Shown in pieces: positions 48,700 to 59,922 of a stretch of 64,000 nucleotides of DNA (position 1 is its first letter; every line of letters starts with the position of its first letter). Below the pieces are notes generated by a model. The model had not been told where the DNA came from and searched no databases. It worked only from the letters and a program-made list of their open reading frames with translations. Origin of the DNA: Botryotinia globosa (taxonomy: Eukaryota > Ascomycota > Leotiomycetes > Helotiales > Sclerotiniaceae). The position numbers and the translations under genes are program-made. Where the stretch lies: contig RCSZ01000016.1 in assembly GCA_014898425.1 (NCBI GenBank), positions 1,240,001-1,304,000 of the forward strand. The letters run 5' to 3'.

Positions 48700-48960
48700 A
48701 TCATTTAATAAAACGACAAGATCTTATTTAATATACATATTATCAACATGTTATTTACTAACTATTATCTATATAATATTTATATACTAAGGTTATCTAA
48801 TAATAATAATAGATTTAATCGATATAGACTATAAGAGCTCTAAAAATCCTTATAATTTAGTAATTGTAAATCTATACCAAGGCTTTATATTATAAAAAAG
48901 AAAAAAGTAATAAATCAGTTTTTTTTACAAAAGGAGTAATTAAATAATACTCAATGGAGT
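48700..48960. other. AT-rich block
   Basis: Low-complexity AT-rich sequence (TTTATTATTA-like runs, poly-T) with no ORF. Confidence 0.5.
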
Positions 48961-49327
48961 TTAGTTTCCTTAGCGTATTGCCATCTCAATCGCTCCCGTA
49001 CTTACATCCCCATTAATAAGCTGGTAGCTTCTCACGTGACTCCCATACTCTAACGGTTGAAGTGAAGTTTGCTTTTCCTTACTAAAATTCAACTATATCC
49101 TCCATCCTCAATTCTAATTGGTTGATGATTGAGTGAAAAAAAATAGATGTGAATGTTTCTGAATAATTCAATCATACATTCATTCATTCATGTGAACACA
49201 ATCAATTTTTCTTATCTTCACATTACATTAATTTATTGAATCTAGACCATGACGACAACCATATCATCATCACATTTGATCATATCTCATCACTTCACTC
49301 TTTCGTTTGGTGTTGGATCTTCAAACG

Positions 49328-49417
49328 ATATCATACTTTGACTTCGATTTGAACAGACAATATCATACTTTGACTTCGATTTGAACAGACAATATCATAC
49401 CTTGACTTCGATTTGGT
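49328..49417. repeat. 32-bp direct repeat, nearly three copies
   Basis: ATATCATACTTTGACTTCGA starts at 49328, 49360 and 49392, spaced exactly 32 bp. The third copy carries a C in CATACCTTG and diverges after ATTTG. It lies about 200 bp upstream of the asparaginase start. Confidence 0.9.
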
Positions 49418-49611
49418 CAAACCATCTCCCGCCATATTCTTCTCGTGCTATCAAGGAAATTAAAAATCTCCTACCCTTCGTTGCTCAGGCTGTATTTGAA
49501 CCCCAAACATACCGATTTCAAGTACAAGCCCTTTACGGATCAGTCTCCTAACGATCCATACATTTCTCCTCTCACTCCAGTATTTCCTTAACCACGTACC
49601 ATCACATCACC

Positions 49612-52588
49612 ATGTCCACCATGGCGACACAATCTTATCCAGAGGGTAGAGTCCTCATCATTATGACAGGAGGTACCATTTGTATGAAGTCTTCACCGGA
49701 AGGCTTGGTTCCAGCAAGAGGGTTCCTCAAGGAAGGAATGGCCACTAGACCGTCATTCAACGATGGCTCAAATCCAGGTGAGAGAGTTTTCTTCTTGTGT
49801 GAATTCTCTGTTATACAATTACAATCACACGCGCGGTGAGCGTACACAGTCCAGAATCAAACTTTAAGCATTCGGTCTGATGGAGGGATATTTCAATTTT
49901 CACACGTGAATCGACATTGACAAGCATTTCATGGTCAAATCCAAATTGTTACATTGAAATACAATCTGTGCCCATCGGGACATCAAAACACTCAAATTTG
50001 AGGGACCATTGAATCGAAAATCATCCAGGTCTGAAGTTTCACTTGGTTGTCAAATTCGGATTCGGGCAATCGTTGAAAATTGCTCTAAAAGCCTAGATTT
50101 ATTCGAATCTAACATCCTCTTCATTCTGTCGTTCATTGTGTGATGGTATGGTTCTAGACTCTTCTGATTTTCACATCAGTATGATATGTTTTCAGATCGT
50201 CGAGAGCTGGACAATCTTCAATGACGTCCAATGTTTTCAATTTCGAACACAATCAAAATGTTTACGCCGATATGACGAAACTCGTGTAAGGTCGCTAGGA
50301 AGTGTTCGCTGAGTGTTACATAATTCGAAGATCTCAAGGGACTTCTTGTACACATAATCGCGTCTCCAAGTTACACTGAATGGCTCCAATGAGTCTCTTC
50401 GAACCAATTCATTTCGGAACATGTCAGTGGTAGTCCTTCGGTGACATCTCAATTAATTCTCATTGAATGATCTATATTAAGAAATATCACACGCATCCCA
50501 TCGTCGTTCATTGCATTGCATTATCTCCGCTTTTGATACCTACGCATTGCTTTATTCCGACAACGATAATCCACCGCATACGCAATATGTTGCGGAGAAT
50601 TAATTAGTGACTAACTTGTACTCAGATCCTATGCCAGTCATGACCACCAACACTACAGAAGAATACTTACCCAGTTTACGTACTCCTCCAAGCACGTATT
50701 CTCGACATGTTCGTTACACCTTGTACGAATTTCCCGTCTTGCTAGATTCTTCATCAATATCTTCAAATGGCTGGACACAAATTGCTACCACGATTGAACG
50801 AAATTATCGCTTATTTGATGGTTTCGTGGTTCTTCATGGTACAGATAGTTTGGCATACACGAGTTCAGCTTTATCTTTTATGCTGTCCCATCTTGGAAAA
50901 CCTGTTATTCTTACGGGATCTCAAGCTTCAATCTTTGCTCTTCAATCTGATGCCGTGGATAACCTCCTTGGATCACTAATCATAGCCGGAACGTTCATGA
51001 TTCCGGAAGTGTGTCTCTTCTTCCATCACAATTTATTCCGTGGAAATCGCACTACCAAAGTTTCGGCTACCTCCTTTGATGCTTTTGCTTCGCCAAACTG
51101 TGAACCTTTAGCAAAGGTGACTGCTTTAGGAGCAACGGTCAATTGGAATCTCGTTCGTCGTCCACGATCAATTGCTAAATTTGGGGTACAATTAAATCTT
51201 GATACTTCCCACGTAGCATGCCTTCGTATCTTCCCTGGTATCAAACCAGAAATGATCGATGCCGTCCTTCGGATTCCAAACCTCCGCGGCTTGATTCTCG
51301 AAACTTTCGGGGCTGGTAACGCACCCAGTGGACATGATGGAAGTATGATCAAAATCATGAAAGAAGCATGTGAGAGAGGTGTAATCATAGTCAACGTATC
51401 ACAGTGCCACTCCGGTTCCGTCTCCCCACTGTACGCACCAGCCACCATTTTAGGCAGAGCAGGTGTAGTTTTCGGTCACGACTTGACAACTGAAGCTGCC
51501 CTCACTAAACTTTCATTCCTCCTCGCTCTTCCAGATCTTTCATACGACGATGTCACTATGCAAATGCAATGTTCTATTCGTGGAGAAATGACCGAGGAAG
51601 GTAGCACAGCTTTTTCACATCCCCCGACCGAAGTCGCAGTTACAGTTCAACAACACGCTTTTACGGGATTAGGATACGCTATTGAAAAAGGTGACACGGA
51701 TGCCATCATCAATATCCTCGACCACGATCGAGCTGGTCTTCTTCAAACAACAGATTACGTAGGAAATACCGCTTTACATTTAGGGGCTGTAGGTCCTTCA
51801 GTAGACTTGTTGAGAGAAGTAGGTAGTGCTTCCGCTTAGATCATTCTCTCTTTTCTTGCCTGTATATTTTATCCAGGTTCCTAATTCTTCAGAATCTTGT
51901 CCGATGATGAAAAGTTTTGATTTTCTTTTCTACAATGGAGCCGTCTATCTCATCGACGTACGCAATTATCTTTTACTCAAATCATTTGAAGTGTTCAAAT
52001 TATTTGTGTTTTTTGCACTATTTTATAGAGTTTGAGTCACTCGAAGATTCAGGAGTTTTCAAAAGCACATATACATCATTTTGAAGGACTCCAAATATCT
52101 GGAATCTATATATATAAATTATGACATGTTTTCCATATTACAAATTCTTGAGTGAGACAGTGAATTCTCATCTCACAGTCTGAACCCCCTTCACATATCA
52201 TGTCATTTTGTTTGCTAGTCCAGACAAAAAATTGCATTTCACTAAATCCTCAGCCTCCTCCAACTTTCCTCTCAATATCCCTGCAACTTTTCTACAAATT
52301 TGCCGAATTCCTCTCCTTCCCTGACTCATCGTCTCTCCATCTCCCATCTCAAAATCTCACCCCCAGTTCCCTTGAATTTCCCCTAACAATTTGACTAAAC
52401 ACTTACTAACCCTAACCCGCAAATAGTTACTCAAGCGCGGCGCAAGCGTACACGCCCGTAATAAAGCGGGGAATACCCCATTGTTTTTGGCGAGGAAGGC
52501 GGGGGAGAAGCAGAAGGAACATGTGAAGGTTTTGGAGGATGCAGGGGGTCATTTGTGGGTTGAGGAGAGGGAGGATGTTGTAGGGTAG
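49612..52588 (+). CDS. type I asparaginase with C-terminal ankyrin repeats
   Basis: Three exons (49612-49777, 50626-51818, 52427-52588) give 506 residues. Introns are unusually long, 848 and 608 nt. The front is the type I (cytosolic) L-asparaginase: VLIIMTGGTICMKSSPEGLV with the first catalytic Thr, then GFVVLHGTDSLAYTSSALSF with the second Thr, and LGKPVILTGSQASIFA. The C-terminus switches to ankyrin sequence. Repeat one, starting GNTALHLGAVGPSV, ends at exon 2; exon 3 gives LLKRGASVHARNKAGNTPLF. The two GNT motifs are exactly 33 residues apart, the ankyrin period, which confirms the second intron. Without exon 3 the ORF ends in a short non-ankyrin tail. The domain order resembles human ASPG. 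No signal peptide, so likely cytosolic; it deaminates Asn to Asp. Confidence 0.9.
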
Positions 52589-54610
52589 GGGTGAGGAATG
52601 GGGATGGGGGACGGGAAAGAGGAAAGGGGTGGGTGGAAGGGGAGGGATGAGAGGAAGGTGGTTGATGGGATGAGTGATGGAAGATAAGAAATGTGATGAT
52701 AGACATGATGAGAGATGAGATATGAAAGAATGAAAGAATGATAGATTCGAAATTGACACTGGACTGGAAATAAACGTTGTTATAGATGCTACAGAATACA
52801 AACATCAAACCCAATTCACATTCAGTAATACGAGACGAGGTGAGTTGAGATGAGAGGTAAATATCTGATTATACTCTCTTCGCCTCTCTCGACAAAGGGA
52901 AAATAGGCCCTTTTTTAATTGACATCTATTTCATCACTCGGCATACCTATAGAATATGTCGATGTTTTGATAAGCATATATATATATATACATCATCCTT
53001 ATAAATCGTAGCTAACACCACCCCGCACTTACAATCCATCATTTATCACTCATTCACCATTACTACTCGCTCTTTTTTCTTGGGAAGGAAATGGACAAAT
53101 AACGAGAGGAATTAGTCATGGGTGTATATATTTCAGACTCCATTGATGGGAGGATTTTGCGTCATGGTTGCTCATCTCGGGTTTAGATCATCTCTCATAA
53201 AGGTAGTTAGTATCTGCGATTTGAAACTATAGGGGTAGATTGGTGTAGATTGATGATTTGGAGGGGGAGAGATAAGGCGTGGTTTGTATTGCATGCATGT
53301 CGATGTGTATATGTGCATCGCGGACTGTGGTTTTGGAAATTGGGATGTTGATTTTCTTTACTCGCTTCTGGGAGAAGAGGTGGGGTATACGCATGCCTGT
53401 GTTGAGTGATTTTCTTGGGCGGTTGTTTTTGGATCATGGGGGTAGCTTGTTTTGATAGGATATGCTTCGTGGAGAGTCTGAGTCTGAGAAAGATGGCATG
53501 GCGTGGGGTATCGCAGTGTGCGGGAGCGTAGTGGGAACGATGTCGTTTACATCTTTTACTTTTGTATCCTTTGCGATACGGCGTCAAACGCATCCTAAAG
53601 AAAGATCACTGTTTGCTCTTGCAATGCTCCAGTCTCACCTTGTTGCCTCCAATTTTCTTCTTCGTGGCATGTTCCCCGGCTGACTTCAAATCTGCTGAGT
53701 GGTTAGCCTGATCGATCATCTTTATTATTCAGATCCATGTTCTTGTTGGAGCATATATACTACTTTCCCTCATCGATCGTCGCGGAGTTCGATAGGAGCA
53801 CGTATTGTAGGAACTCAATGAACTGTTGCTGCCATCACCGATGGCATATTGTGGACATTGCAGAAGCGAGTAAAAGAGCGTAGATGAAGATTTACATACG
53901 GTGTTCTTAGAATGGTAATAGTAGCACTGGTATACGACTGCGTATTTCAGATAGACTGAGCCAAAGCCTTACAGCTAATGAGGCACTTTCGAATTGTTTG
54001 AAGAGTTAGCCAATGACTCGGAAGGAAGTTTTGGACTCTGCGAGGTTCCGTCTGGTGTAGCCACACCGAATAAGTCTCCATGAGATCTGGGCAACAACAG
54101 ATTAAGAATTATCAAGCTCTTTCTGGCTGGGCCGTTGTGTCAGGTGCCTGGCTTTTTGTTGGGCAGTGAAACATTCAGATATTGGACTGACGAGATACTT
54201 TTCCTTTCCTACCTTTCTCATAGCCATCTTGCACTGGCTTATAACTCTTTGCATATCAAAAGCTGCCTTCATACTTACAAACAAGACTCAATAGAAGCAT
54301 TGTCTTTCGTGTCCCATTTGTGGAAGAAGCCGACAATGAACTACCAAAATATACGAGACTTCGTGAGCTTTTCTTGCCTCTGAGCTTGGAAAGCATTAAT
54401 ATATCTGCAGCCCGCAGCTTAATGAATTGACCCCGTGAATATGGGATACAAATTTGAGTGATAATGTTGTGCGTCAGGTAGAATTTGGTTCTACTGGAGG
54501 TCAAGGTGTGAGGATGTCTACAGCGTGGCCGCTGATCAGTGGGTTTTTGCCAAATAAAGTTAGCGTGAGGTGAAGACAGTGTGAATTTTCGACACAAGAT
54601 CAACTCCATC
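52589..54610. other. intergenic, no supported gene
   Basis: G-rich immediately after the asparaginase stop (about 52588-52660, GGGGTGAGGAATGGGGATGG and similar). A minus-strand reading at 52427-52814 is proline-rich and overlaps the asparaginase exon 3, so it is a shadow. Short ORFs at 53207-54380 have no motif. Confidence 0.45.
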
Positions 54611-56240
54611 TTATTTATATGCGCTGTGATTTCCTATGATTTCTAAAATCCGCATCTTTTGGTCGTTTCTATGAACTATATTGCGCTTGAACAGGATGTT
54701 TCCAGCCATATACCCAACGTAAGCCTGAAAGCCGCCCAAAGCCAGACTCAACAACCCTGGGAAAATTGCAAACAGAACGCCGGCGATGGTAGCCATCATC
54801 ACGAAACTTGGACTGCTCTTTCGCTCGAACCATTTTTCAAAACCTCTAGGGGTGGGATTCAATAATTCTTGGTGTAAATCTACCAATCGCGCCCCGAAAT
54901 AATGATACTGGATATCCTGCTCCTCTGTGTTGCGAATTGACGCGCTCTCATATCGAAGAATATCAGCTAGAGGTTTAGAAAGTCAGCTAACGATATCAGA
55001 TCGCTGAGGGAGTTCTCAAGCATACGATCAAAATTACAAGTTGAAGTCGAGGTCAGCGATAATAGCAGCTCCCTAGATTTGACATCTGCGACATCAAAGA
55101 TAACTTTCTATATGGAATCCAGCACCTCCATAACAAGTCCACGAGGGAGTGCGCCACTAGAATTTACCAACATCAGTAATATACTTTCTATTGGTTTTCT
55201 TCACGCTAATCATCAAAATGCAAGCTGTATTATTCTCAACTTACATTCGAATTAGATCGGATACAGATAAACTTTGCGGTTGTTCTTTTGTAAGCCTCAA
55301 TTTCTCTTTCAAGAAAGCAGTATGGTGGAAAATTTCGACAACTCCCGATTTTCTGTCAAGTTTCATATGATTCCTCAGATCGTCTGTTGGTTGAAATGAC
55401 AGTCGCGCATTCTTTTTCAACTTGGTTGACAAAAGTTCGCTCTTGATCTCATCAATGCTTGGATGGGATGTTTTTGGGAATACGTCGTTAAGAAACTGCG
55501 AAAACGTGTCATTGAGATGCCAACGTGCTTGTTCGTTTCCATACTCTAGCAGGACAGAAGATTGACGAGATACTGAACAGTTGATCATCACAACCACCTG
55601 AACAGCAAGATTGAGAGCACGCTCTTGATACGGTCGCGTGGGACGATCAGTAAAGAGTTTCTCCAGTAGTTCTGCTTTGCTGAGCTCAGGACTGGATTTC
55701 AATTGTTCGATTATTCGGAATAGGTCACTGTAAGACGACAGACCAGGCGACAGACCAGCGACTATGTTGCACTTGTAACCACTTGTGGATATCTTGAAGA
55801 ACTCGGAATATCGACTGAGCGTTGTTGATCTAGACCACGAGCAATTTGGAGTTTTGCAAAGCGTCTCTGCCAGATAGTCTGTACATATGAACCAAGACCA
55901 CAAAACCGTCGCAAGGGCCTGCAGTTGAGGGGTAGTGACTTCTTCAAGTGGATATTCCAAGGTTATACTTGATGAATCACAGGGAAATTACTTTGCTCTT
56001 TGTCGCTTTTTTTGTGAATTTGCATTTACTCATGTTCAATTATTCTCAAACAAGATCAATAAGACTCTGGTCTGTTATCGCGAAAGGGGTTATAATGTTA
56101 CATTTCAGAGGCCCAAGGATGCATGATTTGGAAACATTTACCATGTCAGCGAATAAAGCATCCAAATTTACCTCCTTAAGTGCCAACTCAATCCACTGAA
56201 GCCCCTGTTCAATTAACTGCAGCTTCAGCCACTTCACACT
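54611..56240 (-). pseudogene. broken fungal membrane-anchored protein gene
   Basis: The reading 56237 to about 56040 (LKLQLIEQGLQWIELALKEV), a long block at about 55966-55246, and two later exons (55156-55026 and 54966-54611) fit one protein family, with introns 55245-55157 and 55025-54967. In-frame, the third block meets TAG at 55108-55110 (in LVMEVLDSI-stop-KVIFDVA), where I would expect Gln, CAG->TAG. Between the first and second block, stops TGA, TGA and TAA appear in the frame that continues the protein, each of which would be CGA or CAA, and a frame shift is also needed. Body: ICTDYLAETLCKTPNCS, VVVMINCSVSRQSSVLLEYG; the C-terminus, FERKSSPSFVMMATIAGVLF, is membrane-spanning. Function unknown. 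Confidence 0.55.
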
Positions 56241-56429
56241 ACAATGTCATCAAGGCTTTTATATACAACTCTTGAATCTGCCCCGCATTCAATTGCGTGT
56301 TCTCTGTAATTCTTGACCTTTGTGGTGCTAGCTAACCACGAAATTTACATTTGACTCAAGTTCTTCAGTGCGGTCAGGAAAGACAAGTGCCAATAGCAAT
56401 CCCACTTTTCTTATTCAGACATATCCACC

Positions 56430-57968
56430 ATGGACTCAGACAATCATTCCACAGCCTTACCAGTCACACGCAATGAACCGAAGGACGATTCAGGATACGC
56501 TTCGCAAGAACCTTCGCCAATATTGATGATCGACGATTTTATTCCTCGACAGAATCAGAAGGAAAGGAAATATATGTGTTAAATTCGGATGTCACACCAG
56601 GCGTTCGTCGTGGCACGCAAATCATTACAGAATGTTCGCATAGCGTGCGCCAGGCCACCATGAGGGGGCTTATAAAGACGATAGACTCGGGAAAGCTGGA
56701 AACAATCTATGGAATGACTGCAGGTCATTTCCTCTTTGAAGGGTCGTATGAAGATGGCGAAAACTCTCCAGTGAGCGACTCTGACGACGAATATGACGAG
56801 GATGTACATCTTTCGAACTTGAATTGGGTTTTATCGAAGCTAAATCGGAGGATGAGAACAATCTACATGTTGTGGATAAAAGTGACCTTGAAGTTGATGG
56901 GAAGGTGAACATGGACGAAAGGTCAAGGTTAGGAAAGCTTTCAATGGCCTCCCATAATATCTCTGAAGATGGAAGTAATCTTGATTGGGGATTGATAACT
57001 ATCGACAAACACTCCCATGGCCTCCCAAATCCCTCATTGGACATACATCCAGCACCAACCAACCCTGGAGGGGGACAGTCCTCGGTAAAAATGAATTCTG
57101 CCCGAGGGCCACTGAAGGGATTTTACATGGCTCGTGGTCGTATATAATGCTCCCTCCAGGCAGGGTGTTGGTCCGAACGTATCTTCTATCACTTTCGGAC
57201 GGTGAGAGTAAGTAAACAAATGTCACATCAACGCACTTAAGTCTATAGGAATACGAAATTGCGATGGCTCTATTTAGTACAATGACACTGACCACACTAT
57301 AGGCCTTCAGGTTGGTGATAGCGGTGCTTGGATCATTGATTCATCAGATTCGACGAAAGTTTTTGGACATCTCGTTGCTTTGGACGTATTCGGCCACGGA
57401 TATGTCATTCCAATGTATGCCACGCTTGAAGATATCAGGAAAGGACTTGCACGGTTGTCCTCAAAATCCTTCTCGGTGACTCCTGCCTACAGGATGAAGT
57501 CGACTCCCATCCCCGGAGAAGCTAACACATGGCATACATGGATGGGTGAGCTGTCCTGAGCACTACCAATTTTGAAACAACGGAACTGACTTTTATACAG
57601 ACGAAGAAGAAATGGATCCGGAGAAGGCCTTTTTGATGCATGACAAGAGCTATCAAGACAAGGAGGTTGAGCTATTAGAAGCAGAGGAGGATACTGACAA
57701 TAATAAAGATTTGCAAGATATCGGACACGCCCGCGATATCGCCTATAAATATTATCTCATAAGAAAAGCCCAGTTGCGTTACGATATGAAACTTGCAGCA
57801 CAGCTCAAGATGGAACTTGAGAATCTTCAAGGGCACAAAGACCATATTATCTCGTCTAAATCGGATACTACCGGGCCGCAGGAGTTGTCAAGTGCGCATG
57901 ACAACAAACATCCTACGGGCAAAAAGACCCCAGAAGGCGAAATCGAGGAAGGAAAGGGGTCGACATGA
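56430..57968 (+). pseudogene. trypsin-fold (S1-like) protease-type gene, frameshifted
   Basis: Exons end near 57201, 57303-57545 and 57601-57968. All three catalytic elements of a chymotrypsin-like fold are present in order: His in GMTAGHFLFEG, Asp in NLDWGLITID, Ser in VGDSGAWIIDS. However, the frame changes three times without any plausible intron: near 56520-56530 (from SGYASQEPSP to NIDDRRFYSSTESEG), near 56800-56806 (from SDSDDEYDED to FELELGFIEAKSED), and near 57068-57078 in a run of five Gs (from PTNPGGG to GTVLGKNEFCPRATEG). The tail after the domain is Glu/Lys-rich. Either a decayed gene or assembly indels; reading across the breaks shows a single family fold. Confidence 0.6.
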
Positions 57969-58294
57969 ACGTTTTTTCCAAGCAAACGTTGGAGATTTGC
58001 GTGACTGTTTTTGACTTCATCACTCTGTTAAGTTCCGTTATTATGTATTTCTCATTATATAAAACTATCATGGCAATTTACTACAACTATGTATTCCTCG
58101 TACCTTATGATGTGTTGTCTATCCGATAGCACCATTGCCCAACGACAGTGGGATCATTTGAAGTCGGCGAGAACATGATCATTGAGCATCCAACCATGTA
58201 AGATTAGGATCTGAATCGTATACGATATTTTCAAGCATTCATTAAACTCATAATCATACTAATACAAAACACAGCCAGCCACCTTGATCCAAAA
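57969..58294. other. intergenic between convergent genes
   Basis: AT-rich 326 nt with no ORF; probably the 3' UTRs of the protease-like and questin-oxidase-like genes. Confidence 0.4.
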
Positions 58295-59626
58295 TCAAAG
58301 ATGCCCTCCAACAACGTCTGACTCACTAGTTCCAAATCCCGTCCATCCATTAAAATCATCGGCGAAGGTAACAGCCATGGACAGGTATCTCTCATGTACA
58401 TCTCCCCAAGTAAAAGCTGCTTCTTTCATGGCCCGTATTGCTTTCACATAATGTGGATCCGTTGACCATACACCATTGATAGCTTTATCTTCTACATATT
58501 TCCATCCCTTTGCTGGTTTTTGCTCAATATCTTCGTTTATTTCCGGTCTCATTTGCGAACAGTATACGGCAATTGTCAATAGCCACCATTGACGTATCAA
58601 ACTGATCTGGAATTTTGCTGGAACGAAGGGTAGTAGGATTCGAACTGCATGGCTTGTAGTGAGGATATGTACCATGAAGAAGTCGTATGCGTGAGTACCA
58701 GGCTTAACCGTTTGTAACAGCAAGTTCACAGCTGCTTCTTGGGAATCTTGGAATTGTTTATGGGGATCGGCAATATCCCAGGCGTTCCAATGCTCGAGTA
58801 TAAACTCCTCATGTTCATCGAATAATTTGGCTATATTTGAAGGCGAAGGTCCATCCAAGACACCGTCTAATCGCGAATCTGTGTGTATTTTGTGAAGGAT
58901 TTCTAGGGGCGAGGTTGTGCTATAGGTAGATGCTTTGGTATAAGATGGATCATCAAGATATTTGTGCATAAAATCGTAGCAAGTCGACGCTAGGGAGAGG
59001 GCTTCGATGGCCAATTCACGACTATTCAATTCGACTGCGTAACCGAGATGAATAAGGGGGTGGCCGACTAAGACACCCATTAGTACAAATGCGGTAAAAT
59101 AGGAAATATACGTACGTCCTGAAGTCAGACCATTGACAAGAGGAGCTTTCCCGCTGTAGAGATATTCCTCTACCAAAACCTTCCAATCATAACTGTATTT
59201 AAAAGCCAATTCATCCTCAAAGAAATCAACGTACGCCCTCTGGTATACCTTCTCCCCTAAGAATTCCCTCCAATCTGCATCGGTGATTTCTCCAGGAGAA
59301 TCCTGCCATTCTTCAAGGTGTTTTGATTCTTCTGCGAAAACCTTTTGTAATTGATCGTAATCTGCCCCTAGAAGATACGCGGATCCTAGATGATGTGGTA
59401 AATGGTTGTGAAATCGATTGTGGTTGTAAAGAATTGAATGATTAATATGGTTCGATTTCAAGAGATGTTTCAACGTCCTTGGTCGTTTCTCTGGAGCGGT
59501 TTCAATGTCGTGAATTTCAACTGGTTCGATACTTATTGGCTGTGTTGATGAACCGATAGTAGTGTTTGCAACATATTTATAGATTCTGTTCACAACAGGA
59601 ACCCAATTTATCATAGGAGTTGTCAT
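58295..59626 (-). CDS. questin oxidase-like (DUF4243) protein
   Basis: Single exon; the product from ATG 59626 (MTTPMINWVPVVNRIYKY) is 443 residues, and the frame stays open upstream to 59830, where an alternative start would add 68 residues. The family is that of questin oxidase (GedK) and AflY, Baeyer-Villiger-type enzymes that cleave anthraquinone rings in fungal polyketide pathways. Seen: HNRFHNHLPHHLGSAYLLGA, FTAFVLMGVLVGHPLIHLGY, YDFFMVHILTTSHAVRILLP, and WWLLTIAVYCSQ. No polyketide synthase is nearby, so whether it still works in a pathway is unknown. The reading is uninterrupted, unlike its neighbours. Confidence 0.85.
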   Translation of the reverse strand: MTTPMINWVPVVNRIYKYVANTTIGSSTQPISIEPVEIHDIETAPEKRPRTLKHLLKSNHINHSILYNHNRFHNHLPHHLGSAYLLGADYDQLQKVFAEESKHLEEWQDSPGEITDADWREFLGEKVYQRAYVDFFEDELAFKYSYDWKVLVEEYLYSGKAPLVNGLTSGRTYISYFTAFVLMGVLVGHPLIHLGYAVELNSRELAIEALSLASTCYDFMHKYLDDPSYTKASTYSTTSPLEILHKIHTDSRLDGVLDGPSPSNIAKLFDEHEEFILEHWNAWDIADPHKQFQDSQEAAVNLLLQTVKPGTHAYDFFMVHILTTSHAVRILLPFVPAKFQISLIRQWWLLTIAVYCSQMRPEINEDIEQKPAKGWKYVEDKAINGVWSTDPHYVKAIRAMKEAAFTWGDVHERYLSMAVTFADDFNGWTGFGTSESDVVGGHL

Positions 59627-59922
59627 GATTGTTTGTTTGTGATGTTGAACTGGAGGTCCCGGGATGCAAGTCAGAGTGTGGGGAAGCTCGAGCTGCAATA
59701 TGGCAGAATGATTTAATTGGTGGCTGAGTAAAAGCGGTGACATGAGCTTTGTTGGGCGTGGCGCATTCCGGCATCCATGTAAGAGCGGACCACGGCATCG
59801 GAACATCATTCGCGCCGAGTGATGAACCAACTTTATATATTTTATAGAACGCGACGCGACAAACTCAACACAATTTCAATCATGTCAGCCAGCCCCATGA
59901 AGTTGTCAACTTCTATCAAGCA

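Larger units (their letters stand above)
47332..49611. other. intergenic with minisatellite and AT-rich blocks
   Basis: It contains the 9-bp minisatellite, an AT-rich block at 48700-48960, the 32-bp direct repeat at 49328-49417 and short ORFs (47391-47708, 48321-48617) with no motif. Confidence 0.45.

Noticed and set aside
52427..52814. Proline-rich minus-strand ORFs
   Set aside because: They overlap the asparaginase ankyrin exon in reverse and have no family match.
53207..53683. Overlapping ORFs of 128 and 73 codons
   Set aside because: Opposite strands, no motif, and composition typical of noncoding DNA.
56046..56237. Separate 63-codon minus-strand ORF (LKLQLIEQGLQ)
   Set aside because: It is the front of the broken orphan gene, not an independent gene.
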